Positions 35,292-47,215 are shown, counted from the first letter of the stretch. The stretch is DNA of 64,000 nt from Segniliparus rotundus DSM 44985 (GCF_000092825.1 NC_014168.1:124001-188000), one strand, 5' to 3'. Translations and numbers: made by a program. The notes: generated by a model from the sequence alone, not told the origin.

Positions 35292-35972
35292 ATGGCAGAA
35301 ATTCTGGACTTCTCCGAACTCGTTCGGGCCCGGCATTCGGTTCGCGCGTTCTTGCCGGAGCCCCTGTCGAAAGAGGAGCTCGACGGGGTGCTCGGGGACG
35401 CGCAGCGGTCTCCGTCGAACAGCAACACGCAGCCTTGGCGCGTGCACATCGTCTCCGGGGCCAAGCGCGACGAGCTCCGCGCTGCGTTGTTGGACGCGGC
35501 CGCGCGCGGCGAGACGAGCTTGGATTTCTCCTTCGACCCCAAATACGGCCAGAACGAAGTGCTGCTCGAGCATATGAGGCAGTTCGGGCAGGTGTACTAC
35601 GAGACGATGGGCGTGTCGCGGGACGACGCCGAGGGCCGCAGCAAGCTCATGTTGCGCAACCTGGGGTTCTTCAACGCCCCGCATGTGGCGTTCCTGTTCT
35701 TGCCGGTCGTCGGGGACAGCGTCCGGGTCGCGGCGGACATCGGCATGTACGCGCAGACATTCCTGCTCTCGCTCGTCGCGCGCGGTTTCGGCGGCATCCC
35801 GCAGACCATGCTCGGGCACTTCGCCAACACGGTGCGCGAGGTGCTCGGGATCTCCGAGGAGCACAAGCTGCTCTTCGGGATTTCGTTCGGCCGACCGGAC
35901 GAGTCGGCGTTGGAGAACAGCTTCCGCGTCGACCGCACGCCCGTCGAGCACAGCGTGGTGCTGCACTCCTGA
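35292..35972 (+). CDS. Nitroreductase-family FMN oxidoreductase
   Basis: A 226-residue FMN enzyme. ARHSVRAF and SPSNSNTQPW are the N-terminal FMN-binding motifs. A late FGGIPQTMLG and FGISFGRPD match the C-terminal flavin and dimer regions. It is of the NfnB/PnbA type seen in mycobacteria, which reduces nitroaromatics and quinones. The divergent TetR gene suggests induction by such a compound. The start ATG 35292 gives about 30 nt of leader from the predicted start site. Confidence 0.87.
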   Translation: MAEILDFSELVRARHSVRAFLPEPLSKEELDGVLGDAQRSPSNSNTQPWRVHIVSGAKRDELRAALLDAAARGETSLDFSFDPKYGQNEVLLEHMRQFGQVYYETMGVSRDDAEGRSKLMLRNLGFFNAPHVAFLFLPVVGDSVRVAADIGMYAQTFLLSLVARGFGGIPQTMLGHFANTVREVLGISEEHKLLFGISFGRPDESALENSFRVDRTPVEHSVVLHS

Positions 35973-36144
35973 CGAGGCAGAGGGACGTGAGCGGCCTTGT
36001 CCTGCCAGCGCGCTGGGCAGGGAGTTTGCGGCCGCGGGAATAGTTTCGCCGGAACGCGGCGTTCCTCATATGTCACGTCATGTCGGCCCAGGATTGTGCC
36101 AGCACCCAGTGTGCCAGCCCCGATAGTGTGAGCGAGGAAAGCCC

Positions 36145-36960
36145 ATGCCCCGTCCTATCCGAGTCAGCCTCTTCATCCCGCCGACCCGGCTCGCCAGCTA
36201 CAGCGCTGTTCGAGACCAGGTCACGGCGGCCGAGGAAACAGGGGCGGACATCTTGTTCGGCTACGACCATTTTTTCCCGCCAGAGGTGACTGGCTTCAAG
36301 GACGGCGTGCCGGAGCTCGCCGACCCGCAGCCCGATTTGCCGAATTTCGAGCCGCTGACGGCGTTGGCGGCGTGGGCGGAGCAGACGAGCCGGCCGGAGC
36401 TGGGGCTTTTGGTCACGGGAGTCGGGTACCGCAATCCTGACTTGCTCGCGGACATTGCGCGGACCATCGACCATATTTCCGGCGGTCGGCACATCCTGGG
36501 CTTGGGCGCGGGCTGGTACAAACCGGACTATGACGAGTACGGCTACGAGTTCGGCACGTTCACCACGCGGTTCAAGCTGTTCGAGGAGAGCTTGGAGCGC
36601 ATCACGGCGAGGTTCGCGAAGCTCAACCCGGCTCCGACCCGGCATATCCCTGTCTTGATCGGCGGCGGTGGTGAGAAGAAGACGTTGCCGTTGGTCGCGA
36701 AGCACGCCGATATTTGGCACTCGTTCAGCGACTTGGAATCGCTGCATCGCAAGAAAGACATTCTGACGGGTCTTTTGGAGCAGAACGGCCGCGCCGCCGA
36801 CGCCGTCGAGATCTCGCAGAACTGGCCGGGAGCCGAGCAGGCCGACGCGTACGTCGCGGCGGGCGTGACCCTCTTCAATGTCGACTACCGGCTGGACGAC
36901 CCCGAGAAGGTCGCGGCGGTCCGGGAGATCATCGCGTGGCGGGACAAGGCGAACGGCTGA
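36145..36960 (+). CDS. F420-dependent LLM-class oxidoreductase
   Basis: A 271-residue LLM-fold enzyme closely related to the protein at 6858-7616. Shared stretches include [37 protein letters not shown] and [23 protein letters not shown] (split by small differences). The substrate is unknown. GAGGAAAG lies 8 nt before ATG 36145, so unlike many neighbours it uses a leader, with TAGTGT as possible -10. An amidase remnant lies antisense immediately downstream. Confidence 0.85.
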   Translation: MPRPIRVSLFIPPTRLASYSAVRDQVTAAEETGADILFGYDHFFPPEVTGFKDGVPELADPQPDLPNFEPLTALAAWAEQTSRPELGLLVTGVGYRNPDLLADIARTIDHISGGRHILGLGAGWYKPDYDEYGYEFGTFTTRFKLFEESLERITARFAKLNPAPTRHIPVLIGGGGEKKTLPLVAKHADIWHSFSDLESLHRKKDILTGLLEQNGRAADAVEISQNWPGAEQADAYVAAGVTLFNVDYRLDDPEKVAAVREIIAWRDKANG

Positions 36961-36989
36961 GGTCGTTTCGCCCTCATGCGAGGTGGCTG

Positions 36990-37194
36990 GGCGGCTCCTG
37001 CGGCGATGCGCCCCGCGAGCTTTTGGCTGCTGCGCGCGGGCTCTTCGGCGAGTTGGATGAAGGCGCCGAGGCGGGCTTTCGCTTCGGCGTGGGGCGAGGG
37101 CGGCCTCGACGGCTTCGGGCGGGTCGAGCCGTTCGGCCCGGATCGCGACGGCGGTTTGTTGTGCCGTGAGTTCTTCGGGCGCAAGCGCGCCCAT
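36990..37194 (-). pseudogene. Amidase N-terminal remnant with frameshift
   Basis: From ATG 37194 one frame reads APEELTAQQTAVAIRAERLD and continues to VEAALA, a standard amidase-signature-family N-terminus. After a frameshift near 37090 the next frame continues AEAKARLGAFIQLAEEPARS and then GRIAAG, which is what follows in intact amidases. Nothing resembling the Ser-Ser-Lys catalytic core is found beyond 36990, where the LLM gene ends. About 70 of some 450 residues survive. This looks like a decayed gene truncated at its 3' side. Confidence 0.6.
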
Positions 37195-37412
37195 GCTACT
37201 TATGCGTAAAATAATAGCCCTTCGGGCGAGCCGAGGAATTGCGCCCGCCGCTCGCAAAAGCTCCTCGTCAATTGTTCTTTTCAGTAATTCCTTCACTTTT
37301 CAAGCATGCAAAATTCTTTTGTTGTGGCGCTCACATATTTTGGGGAACGCCTTCGGGGTCCGTTAGGGTGAATGGGCAGCGTGCAGATCGAACAATCCTT
37401 TTGGAGGAAGTT
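37195..37412. other. AT-rich region upstream of the MFS gene
   Basis: A stretch of lower GC between the amidase remnant and the MFS start. It probably holds the MFS promoter (a TATTTT sequence at 37336-37341 is a candidate -10). No gene or clear operator was identified. Confidence 0.4.
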
Positions 37413-38831
37413 GTGCCTTCGCCGACAGCCGAAAAAGTCCAGACGATCGAGAAGGCCCAAACGCCTTCTGCGGGAGGGACTCCGTTCGGCTTCGGGGAGG
37501 ACGAAGCGCTCGGCGCGAGGACAAAAATGGGCATCGCCGCAGCGCGCGCGAGTTCGAAGGCGGGGATTCCGCCGACCCTCGCCCTCGGCTTCCTCGGCCT
37601 GTTGTTCTTCATGATCGGCGACGGGGTGGAATCCGGGTTCATCACCCCCTTCATCGCCAGCCACGGCGGCGGCGCCAAGGCGGTGGCCGCCTATCTCATC
37701 ACCGGCTACGGCGTCGCGGTCGCCGCCGCGTCCTGGCTCGCGGGCGCGCTTTCGCAAGTGTTCGGCCCCAAGAAGGTCATGTGGGCCGGCTTCGGGATCT
37801 GGCTGGTCTTCGACGTTGTTTTCCTCCTCGCGGCGATGGATCACAATTTTCCGCTCATGGCGCTCGGCTACTGCGTCCGGGGCTTCGGCTATCCGCTGTT
37901 CGCCTACGGGTTCCTGGTGTGGATCACCGCGGTCACCCCCAAACGCCGCCTCGGCACCGCGGTGGGCTGGTTCTATTTCGCGTTCACCGGCGGCTTCCCC
38001 ACGTTGGGCTCGCTCGTCGCGAGCTTCGCGATTCCAGGTTTCGGCCAGGGCGACCAGGAGCGCGGCGAATTCGGCACATTGTGGCTGGCGGTCGGCATCC
38101 TCGCGGCCGGGGCCTTTCTGGCCCTGTTCGGCGTGCGCGACAAAAGGGGCGCGGAGCCCACTGCGGGGGCGGGCGGGCGCCCGTTCAAAAGCCTGCTGTC
38201 CAGCTTCACCGTCGCCTACCACCATCCCAAAGTCGCGCTGGGCGTGCTGGTGCGGATGATCAACACGACGCCGCAGTACGCGCTTCTGGTGCTGTTCCCG
38301 AGCGTCTACACCAATCTGCTCGGCAAAGGAGACCCGATTGCCGGAAGCCAGAAGTGGCTGCTGCTGGTCGCGGTCATTTTCGGCACGAACGTCGGTTTCA
38401 ATCTGGTCTTCGGGGCGTTGTCCGACCGCATCGGGTGGCGCCCGACCATCGCGTGGTTCGGGGCTGTCGGCAGCGCGGCGACGTTCAGCCTGTTCTATTT
38501 CCTCACCCCGCTGGTTGGCCCGGACCGGTTCTGGCTGATCCTGGTCCTCGGCGGCGCGTACGGGGCCACTCTCGGCGGGTTTGTGCCGATTTCCGCCCTC
38601 GTCCCGCAGCTGGCCCCGGAGAACCGGGGCGGGGCGATCGCGATGCTCAACCTTGGGGCCGGGGCCTCCTACTTCGTCGGGCCGGGCATTGTGAGCCTCT
38701 TTCTCACGCTGCTGGGCTCCGGCAAGTTCGCCACGACCGTGATCGTGCTGACGTTGTCGGCGACGTACTGCGTCGCGGCTCCCCTCGCCTTTCTGCTCCG
38801 CGCCCCGGACGAAGAGGAGGCCGGGGCGTAG
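37413..38831 (+). CDS. MFS transporter, RbtT/DalT/CsbX polyol-permease type
   Basis: A 472-residue permease with twelve membrane segments. GLLFFMIGDGVESGFITPFI at the first helix and the long central SFTVAYHHPKVALGVLVRM stretch resemble the RbtT/DalT/CsbX group that takes up ribitol, arabitol or related polyols. GGAGGAAG is well placed before GTG 37413. The 40-residue N-terminal extension before the first helix is hydrophilic. No polyol dehydrogenase or kinase gene is next to it, so the substrate is uncertain. Confidence 0.75.
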   Translation: MPSPTAEKVQTIEKAQTPSAGGTPFGFGEDEALGARTKMGIAAARASSKAGIPPTLALGFLGLLFFMIGDGVESGFITPFIASHGGGAKAVAAYLITGYGVAVAAASWLAGALSQVFGPKKVMWAGFGIWLVFDVVFLLAAMDHNFPLMALGYCVRGFGYPLFAYGFLVWITAVTPKRRLGTAVGWFYFAFTGGFPTLGSLVASFAIPGFGQGDQERGEFGTLWLAVGILAAGAFLALFGVRDKRGAEPTAGAGGRPFKSLLSSFTVAYHHPKVALGVLVRMINTTPQYALLVLFPSVYTNLLGKGDPIAGSQKWLLLVAVIFGTNVGFNLVFGALSDRIGWRPTIAWFGAVGSAATFSLFYFLTPLVGPDRFWLILVLGGAYGATLGGFVPISALVPQLAPENRGGAIAMLNLGAGASYFVGPGIVSLFLTLLGSGKFATTVIVLTLSATYCVAAPLAFLLRAPDEEEAGA

Positions 38832-39031
38832 AGCCTGCGTGCGCGCGGGCCGTCGGGTCTGCTTCGGCCCGCCGGTTTTGACTGCTCACGCCGCAGAAAT
38901 CGCTGTCATGTCACGGTCCGGGGAATCCTTGGCCGCATTTGCCCGCGCAGCTGGTGGCGCGGGGCTTCGCATTGTAGAAAAGAACCCAAGTGACCGGTGT
39001 GGTCAACATTGGCTCCTGGAGTGAGGTTCTT

Positions 39032-39526
39032 ATGAGACGCGTCCCCGCGGCGATGATCGCCGGCTTGGTGTTTTTGGGCACAGCGAAGAGCTTCGCGCTC
39101 GCCGAACCGGTCAACCATCCGGTGAACGACGAGCAGCAGTCGGTCAGCACGGCCATCGCCCGTGCCCTGGCGCAGCGCGGCATGCCCTATGTGTACGGCG
39201 GCGGCAACGCGCAAGGGCCCACCGGCAATCCGAACGGCACGGGCGTCGTCGGCTTCGACGCCTCCGGCCTCATGGTGTACGCGTTCGCGGGCGCCGGGGT
39301 GAAACTGCCGCGCACCTCGACCGACCAGTACAACAAAGCAGGCCGTTCGGTCTGGCCGCAGCAGGCCCAACCGGGGGACTTGATCTTCTACGGCCCGAAC
39401 GGGACCGAAAGCGTCGCCATGTACCTCGGCAACGGACAGATGTTGGAGGCCACCAATCCGGTTGTGACCATCTCGCCGGTGCGCTCGGAAGGCATGGCGC
39501 CGTACATGATCCGGGTGATCGGCTGA
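39032..39526 (+). CDS. RipD-like non-catalytic NlpC/P60 protein
   Basis: A 164-residue exported protein with a signal peptide (cleavage near residue 26) and one NlpC/P60 domain. In active members the nucleophile lies in DCSG and the His in HVxIYLG. Here these read GFDASGLMVYAF and ESVAMYLGNG, so Cys is Ala and His is Ser. M. tuberculosis RipD also lacks the catalytic residues and binds peptidoglycan without cutting it; this protein probably does the same. GGAGTGAGG precedes ATG 39032. Confidence 0.8.
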   Translation: MRRVPAAMIAGLVFLGTAKSFALAEPVNHPVNDEQQSVSTAIARALAQRGMPYVYGGGNAQGPTGNPNGTGVVGFDASGLMVYAFAGAGVKLPRTSTDQYNKAGRSVWPQQAQPGDLIFYGPNGTESVAMYLGNGQMLEATNPVVTISPVRSEGMAPYMIRVIG

Positions 39527-39578
39527 GGCCGGCCAGAACTGCCCGGACGGGGCCCAGCGCGCCCCATGCGCAAGGCCC

Positions 39579-42074
<2,496 letters not shown>

Positions 42075-42211
42075 AGGTCCGCCAGTGTAGTCCCATACGC
42101 AACAGAAGCACACTCTGGCCCCCGCGATTTTGGTGACCTGCACCATATCTTTGACCGGCGTTCTGGGTCCGCCGCGGCCAGCGCGGCGTGATGGCCGCGG
42201 CGGCGCCGAGT

Positions 42212-43075
42212 TCAGGACAGGGCGAAACGCGCGTGCTCGCCGGGGCGCAGTTGCGCGACCAGGCCCACGGCGGGCTCGTCCAGCACGCCCACCACCGGAT
42301 AGCCGCCAGTGGTGGGATGGTCGGCGAGAAAGCAGATCAGCTCGCCGGACGGCGTCGCCTGCACCGAGCCATGGGCGACAGGTTCGCTGCGCTGCGGCTC
42401 GAAACGCCAACGGGGGCCGGCGCCGGAGCTGCGCAGCCGCACGCCGACCCGGTCGCTCTGCTCCTGCGCCACCCATGTTTGGGCGGCGAGGTCCAAGCCC
42501 GCCACCCGGTCCGCTCTCGGCCCCAGCCGCCCGCGCAGCACGGCGGGCCCGCCGCCGGGCCGAGGACCGAGCGAGAGGAAGTCCCACGGCGGGGCCTGCG
42601 GCGCGGGCTCTGCGACCGCGATCCGGCCGCCCGGGCGGATCGGCGCCGGGCCGAGCCCCGTGAGCGTGCATGTCGAGCGTGAGCCGAGGGAGCGCGGCGC
42701 CTCGAACCCGCCTCGTGCTCCGATGTAGACGCGGGCTCCGACGGGGGCCATGCCGAGTTCCAAGGTTTCGCCTGTGCGCAACTCGAATCGGGCCAGGCGC
42801 TCGACGGGCGCGCCGTCCACCGTCCCCGGCGCGGGGGCTCCTGCGAGCAGAAGCTCCAATGTCGCCTCGGCCCGCAACGAGAACCCGCCGAACAAGCACT
42901 CGATCGCGGCGGCTGCGGGATCGTTGCCGAGGAGCTGGTTCACGGTGGCCAAGGCTCCCCGGTCGGCCGCTCCTGAGCGCGGCACCCCGAGATGCGCCAA
43001 GCCGGGTCGGCCGAGGTCTTGGAACAACGCCAATGGCCCGGTCGCCAGGACCAAGGCGCTGCGCTCCGTTGTCAT
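42212..43075 (-). CDS. pxpC: 5-oxoprolinase subunit C (biotin-dependent carboxyltransferase-type)
   Basis: A 287-residue PxpC/KipA-family protein. FQDLGRPGLAHLGVPRSGAAD at the N-terminus, ECLFGG, and the late PTTGGYPVVG are signatures. With PxpA and PxpB it cleaves 5-oxoproline to glutamate using ATP. The ATG overlaps the pxpB stop (ATGA). PxpA is not adjacent but lies at 58886-59611 in this window. Confidence 0.9.
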   Translation of the reverse strand: MTTERSALVLATGPLALFQDLGRPGLAHLGVPRSGAADRGALATVNQLLGNDPAAAAIECLFGGFSLRAEATLELLLAGAPAPGTVDGAPVERLARFELRTGETLELGMAPVGARVYIGARGGFEAPRSLGSRSTCTLTGLGPAPIRPGGRIAVAEPAPQAPPWDFLSLGPRPGGGPAVLRGRLGPRADRVAGLDLAAQTWVAQEQSDRVGVRLRSSGAGPRWRFEPQRSEPVAHGSVQATPSGELICFLADHPTTGGYPVVGVLDEPAVGLVAQLRPGEHARFALS

Positions 43076-43674
43076 GTGACCGCCTCGAACACCACCGTCG
43101 AGCCAGGTGCGAGCAACGCGGGCGGGTCGCGCCTCGGGTCCCACATCGGCGCGTCCGTGGCGCCGATCAGCCGCCATCCGCCCGGCGTCGCCATGGGGTA
43201 CACGGCGCAATACGCGGCGCCGAGGGCCACCGCGCCCGCGGGGACGCGCGCTCGCGGCGACTCCCGGCGCGGGACGGCGAGCCCGGCCTCGGGGTTGGCG
43301 AGGTACGCGAAGCCGGGGCTGAAGCCGAGGAACTGCGTCGTCCACGCCGACCCGGTGTGCGCGTCCACGACTTCGCGGACCGACATGCCGGTCAGTTCGG
43401 CCACCTCGGCGAGGTCTGGTCCGTCATAACGGACTTTGACCACGACGACCGGGCCCGGCGGTTCGGCCGTCACATGGATCTCTGTCGCGTGGACCTCTTC
43501 AACGAGGCCCGTGTCACGAATATCGCTGTCCGCGACCACCAGCAGCGTCCGGTCGCCGGGGACCGCCTCCACGAACCTGCGATCCGCACGCAACCGTTTG
43601 TACAGCGCAAAGACCTGTTCTTGGCCCTCGCATTCGATCAACAGCGCGTTCGTGCCCGCCTGCATCACCCGCAT
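43072..43674 (-). CDS. pxpB: 5-oxoprolinase subunit B
   Basis: A 200-residue PxpB/KipI-family protein. FLGFSPGFAYLANPEAGLAVP, the PRARVPAGAVALG stretch and PGGWRLIGAT are diagnostic. ATG 43674 is the first start; ATG 43665 (beginning MQAGTNALL) is an alternative nearer to the family start. A TAGCTT box and a short leader lie upstream. It is divergent from citrate synthase. Confidence 0.9.
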   Translation of the reverse strand: MRVMQAGTNALLIECEGQEQVFALYKRLRADRRFVEAVPGDRTLLVVADSDIRDTGLVEEVHATEIHVTAEPPGPVVVVKVRYDGPDLAEVAELTGMSVREVVDAHTGSAWTTQFLGFSPGFAYLANPEAGLAVPRRESPRARVPAGAVALGAAYCAVYPMATPGGWRLIGATDAPMWDPRRDPPALLAPGSTVVFEAVT

Positions 43675-43808
43675 CGCGCGCGGCCTGTTCGGCTCGTGTC
43701 CACCAAAATCAAGCTACCCTCGAGTAGAACAGTTGGCACGGGCCGGTTAGTTTGGTACACACCAAAGGCCGAACGAGTGGTCCGGCCCAGGACGGTGAAG
43801 GAGCCCCC

Positions 43809-45137
43809 GTGTCCGTAGCCCAGCCCGCAGAGCGTACCGACCAGAACGCGGTCGGCGCTGCGACATTGCGTTACCCAGGCGGTGAGAAAGAGCTGACTGT
43901 GACCCCGGCGGTGGAGGGGAACGCTGGCGTCCAGCTCGGCGACCTTTTGGCCTCCACCGGTTACGTCACTTACGACGAAGGCTTCATGAACACCGCCTCG
44001 ACGAAGTCGGCGATCACCTACATCGACGGCGAGCACGGCATCCTCCGCTACCGGGGCTACCCGATCGACCAGCTGGCGCAGAAGTCCACCTTCCTCGAAG
44101 TCTCCTACCTGCTCATCTACGGGGAGCTGCCGACGGCTGCGCAGCTGGAGGAGTTCGCCCACAAGATCTCGCGGCACACGATGCTGCACGAGGACCTCAA
44201 ACGCTTCTTCGACGGCTTCCCGCGCGACGCGCACCCGATGCCGGTGCTCTCCTCCGCGGTGAACGCGCTCTCGGCCTACTACCCGGACTCGGTCGACCCC
44301 TCCGACCCCGCCCAGGTGGAGCAGTCCACGCTCCGTCTGCTCGCCAAGCTGCCCACTATCGCGGCCTACGCGTACAAGAAATCGGTCGGCCAGCCTTTCC
44401 TGTACCCGGACAACTCGCTCAACCTGGTCGAGAACTTCCTGCGGATGACCTTCGGCTTCCCCGCCGAGCCGTACGACATCGACCCGAACGTGGTCAAAGC
44501 GCTCGACATGCTCTTCATCCTGCACGCGGACCACGAGCAGAACTGCTCCACCTCCACGGTGCGCCTGGTCGGGTCCTCGAACGCGAACCTGTTCACCTCG
44601 GTCTCCGGCGGGATCAACGCGCTGTGGGGGCCGCTGCACGGCGGCGCCAACCAGGCGGTCTTGGAAATGCTCGACCAGATCAAGGCCTCCGGCGAGAGCG
44701 CGTCGGACTTCCTGGCCAAAGTGAAAGACAAAAAGACCCGGATCAAGCTCATGGGCTTCGGTCACCGCGTGTACCGCAACTACGACCCGCGCGCGGCCAT
44801 CGTCAAGCAGACCGCCGACCAGATCTTGAACCAGCTCAAAGTCACTGACGAGTTGTTGGACATCGCCAAAGAGCTCGAACAGGCGGCGCTCACCGACGAG
44901 TACTTCGTCTCGCGCAAGCTGTACCCGAACGTCGACTTCTACACCGGGCTCATCTACCGCGCGATGGGCTTCCCTGACCGCATGTTCACTGTGCTGTTCG
45001 CGCTGGGCCGGCTGCCCGGCTGGATCGCGCACTGGCGGGAGATGCACGACTCGGGGCCGCTCAAGATCGGCCGTCCCCGCCAGATCTACACCGGCCAGCC
45101 CGAACGACCGTACGTTTCGCTCACCGACCGGGTGTGA
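43809..45137 (+). CDS. gltA: Citrate synthase
   Basis: A 442-residue type II citrate synthase of the TCA cycle, resembling mycobacterial GltA2. Catalytic residues are in HADHEQNCSTST (His), GPLHGGANQAV (His) and FGHRVYRNYDPRA with the later Asp. The N-terminal small domain of hexameric enzymes is present. GTG 43809 has AAGGAG 5 nt upstream, and the frame open before it carries no family similarity. The LCP gene overlaps the stop (GTGA). Confidence 0.95.
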   Translation: MSVAQPAERTDQNAVGAATLRYPGGEKELTVTPAVEGNAGVQLGDLLASTGYVTYDEGFMNTASTKSAITYIDGEHGILRYRGYPIDQLAQKSTFLEVSYLLIYGELPTAAQLEEFAHKISRHTMLHEDLKRFFDGFPRDAHPMPVLSSAVNALSAYYPDSVDPSDPAQVEQSTLRLLAKLPTIAAYAYKKSVGQPFLYPDNSLNLVENFLRMTFGFPAEPYDIDPNVVKALDMLFILHADHEQNCSTSTVRLVGSSNANLFTSVSGGINALWGPLHGGANQAVLEMLDQIKASGESASDFLAKVKDKKTRIKLMGFGHRVYRNYDPRAAIVKQTADQILNQLKVTDELLDIAKELEQAALTDEYFVSRKLYPNVDFYTGLIYRAMGFPDRMFTVLFALGRLPGWIAHWREMHDSGPLKIGRPRQIYTGQPERPYVSLTDRV

Positions 45138-46051
45138 CGCGCTGGCTCGGGCGCTTCGTGAGGCGGCTCGCCGCCGCAGTCCTCGTCCTGACCGCCGGCC
45201 TCGCTGTCGCGGCTTTCGCGCTCGACACGCAGCTGCGGCGCTCGGACGTGTTGGACGACTATCCGGGCAGGCCCGAAACGGCCAGCGGCACGAACTGGCT
45301 CCTCGTCGGATCTGACTCGCGGATCGCGCTCTCCGAGCGGCAACAGGAGCAGCTGGCGACCGGCGGGGACGTCGGCCCAGCCCATTCGGACACGGTCCTG
45401 CTGATCCATGTCCCCGACTCGGGGCCCGCCACCGTCGTGAGCCTGCCGAGGGATTCGTCGGTGCAGATCCCCGGCGAGTCCGGGCGCAACAAACTGAACA
45501 CAGCGTATGCCCGGGGCGGGGGGCGTTTGCTCGCCCAGACCGTGGAATTGGCCACCGGGGTCCGGCTCGACCATTACGCCGAGATCGGCTTCGGCGGCCT
45601 CGCCGATTTGGTGCAAGCCGTTGGCGGCGTGGACGTCTGCCTCGACGAGCCGATCAACGACCCGCTCGCCGGGATCGATCTGCCGCAGGGCTGCCAGCGC
45701 CTGGACGGAGCCCAGGCCCTTGGCGTGTCTCGGTCCAGGGCCACCCCCAGGGCGGACCTGGACCGGATGCTCCACCAACGCGCGCTCATCGGCTCGCTCA
45801 TGGCCAAACTCGGCTCGCCCTGGACATTGGCCGATCCGTCCCGGATCAGCGCCCTGTGGCACGCGGCCACCGAAGACGTGGTGTTCGACGACAGCGTGCA
45901 TGTCTGGCAGCTCGGCGAACTCGCGAAGGCGCTGAACGGCCCGGTCGACGCCACTGCGGTGCCCATCAGCGGGTTCGCGAACACGGACGTCGGCAATGTC
46001 GTCCTCTGGGACAAGGACCAGGCGAAAGCCCTGTTCCAATCGTTACGGTGA
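45134..46051 (+). CDS. LytR-CpsA-Psr (LCP) family cell-wall ligase
   Basis: A 305-residue protein with one N-terminal membrane helix (about residues 10-30) and an external LCP domain: NWLLVGSDSR, GPAHSDTVLLIHV, VSLPRDSSVQIPG, NKLNTAYARGG, and GARLDH-type VRLDHYAEIGF. In mycobacteria LCP proteins attach arabinogalactan to peptidoglycan. It lacks the LytR_C domain of the longer members. GTG 45134 overlaps the citrate synthase stop. The last 9 bp overlap the convergent hpxO end. Confidence 0.87.
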   Translation: MTRWLGRFVRRLAAAVLVLTAGLAVAAFALDTQLRRSDVLDDYPGRPETASGTNWLLVGSDSRIALSERQQEQLATGGDVGPAHSDTVLLIHVPDSGPATVVSLPRDSSVQIPGESGRNKLNTAYARGGGRLLAQTVELATGVRLDHYAEIGFGGLADLVQAVGGVDVCLDEPINDPLAGIDLPQGCQRLDGAQALGVSRSRATPRADLDRMLHQRALIGSLMAKLGSPWTLADPSRISALWHAATEDVVFDDSVHVWQLGELAKALNGPVDATAVPISGFANTDVGNVVLWDKDQAKALFQSLR

Positions 46052-47212
46052 CGGGGTGAGCGGGCCGCCCATGATGTTGTCGGCAATGCCCCGAAGAATG
46101 CTCGACCCGTCTTCCTCGCGCAGCTTGTCGTACCATGCCTGCGTCACCGCCGGGTCCATGGCGTGCGTCACGTCGGAGCGCTTGCGGGCGCGCAACACGA
46201 GTTCGCCGGCCCGCTCCGTCCTGGCTGCTTGGTACGCCAATAACGCGGCATGCGGATCGTTCGGATGGTCTTGGAACGCGAACTGCAACGCCACCGCGTC
46301 CTCCATCGCGCTGCAACCGCCCTGCCCGATGTCCGGCGTGGTGTTGTGCGCCGCGTCCCCGAGCAGCGCCACGCGCCCTCGCACCCAGGTGTCGAACGGG
46401 TCCACGTCGAAGATCTCCACCCGGTTCACCGCGGCGGGGTCGATGGCTTCGATCAGCGCGCGCACGCCGCCCGTCCAATGGGCGAACTTCGCCGCGAGGA
46501 TTTCTTTCGCCGTGCCCGGCTCGAACACCAGCCCCTCCGGCTCTGGCGTGTCGAAGAAAAAGTAGAAGCGGTTCCCCGCGACCGGCATCACTGAAACCCG
46601 TTTGCCCTCGCCGACGTAGGTGGTCCATTCGGTCGCCGGGCCCACCGCCTCGTCCACCGCCACGAGGCCGTTGAAGTTGACATATCCCGCGTACCGCCGC
46701 TGCGTCGAGCGGCCGAGAACATAGTCGCGGCCCACGGATTTCGCGCCGTCGGCGCAGATGACAATGTCGCCGCTGGCGCTCGACCCGTCGGCGAACCGCA
46801 CGCTCGCCGCGTCCGCCCCGTCGGCCACGGCGGTCATTTTCTTGCCGAACTGGATCTCGTCCACGCCGAACTTCTCCATGAGCATCAGTTGCAGTTCCGC
46901 GCGGGCGATCGGGTAGGGCCGCTGCCCGACGGCTTCGATCAGCGGCAGCATGCTGAACCGGCACATCACCTCGCCGCTCAGCCCGTTGATGTACGACATG
47001 CTGTTCATAGTTCCGCCGAGCTTCGCGGTTTGTGCCTCCAAACCAAGATGGTTGAGGCACTTCACCCCGTTCGACCAGACCGATATCGCTGCTCCGACCG
47101 GCTTGTTCTCCCGCACTTGCTCGTAGATCTCGACGTCGAATCCGATGTGCCGCAACGCCAGGGCCGCGCTTGTGCCGCCCATCCCAGCGCCAATGATGAC
47201 TGCCTTCACCAT
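46043..47212 (-). CDS. hpxO: FAD-dependent urate hydroxylase, HpxO type
   Basis: A 389-residue class A flavoprotein monooxygenase. GAGMGGTSAALAL binds FAD; EQVRENKPVGAAISVWSNGVK, YAGYVNFNGLV, GEGKRVSVMPV and GDAAHNTTPDIGQGGCSAMEDA follow Klebsiella HpxO closely by eye. HpxO converts urate to 5-hydroxyisourate. The homologous start is VKAVIIGAG, i.e. GTG 47209 just after the ATG 47212; TACTGT is 6 nt before that GTG, so a leaderless start at 47209 is likely. No other purine-catabolism gene was seen in the window. Confidence 0.85.
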   Translation of the reverse strand: MVKAVIIGAGMGGTSAALALRHIGFDVEIYEQVRENKPVGAAISVWSNGVKCLNHLGLEAQTAKLGGTMNSMSYINGLSGEVMCRFSMLPLIEAVGQRPYPIARAELQLMLMEKFGVDEIQFGKKMTAVADGADAASVRFADGSSASGDIVICADGAKSVGRDYVLGRSTQRRYAGYVNFNGLVAVDEAVGPATEWTTYVGEGKRVSVMPVAGNRFYFFFDTPEPEGLVFEPGTAKEILAAKFAHWTGGVRALIEAIDPAAVNRVEIFDVDPFDTWVRGRVALLGDAAHNTTPDIGQGGCSAMEDAVALQFAFQDHPNDPHAALLAYQAARTERAGELVLRARKRSDVTHAMDPAVTQAWYDKLREEDGSSILRGIADNIMGGPLTPSP

Positions 47213-47215
47213 CTC

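Noticed and set aside
36073-37296. A 407-residue minus-strand open frame over the LLM gene
   Set aside because: Only its first part (the amidase remnant) has meaning; the rest is antisense to the LLM enzyme.
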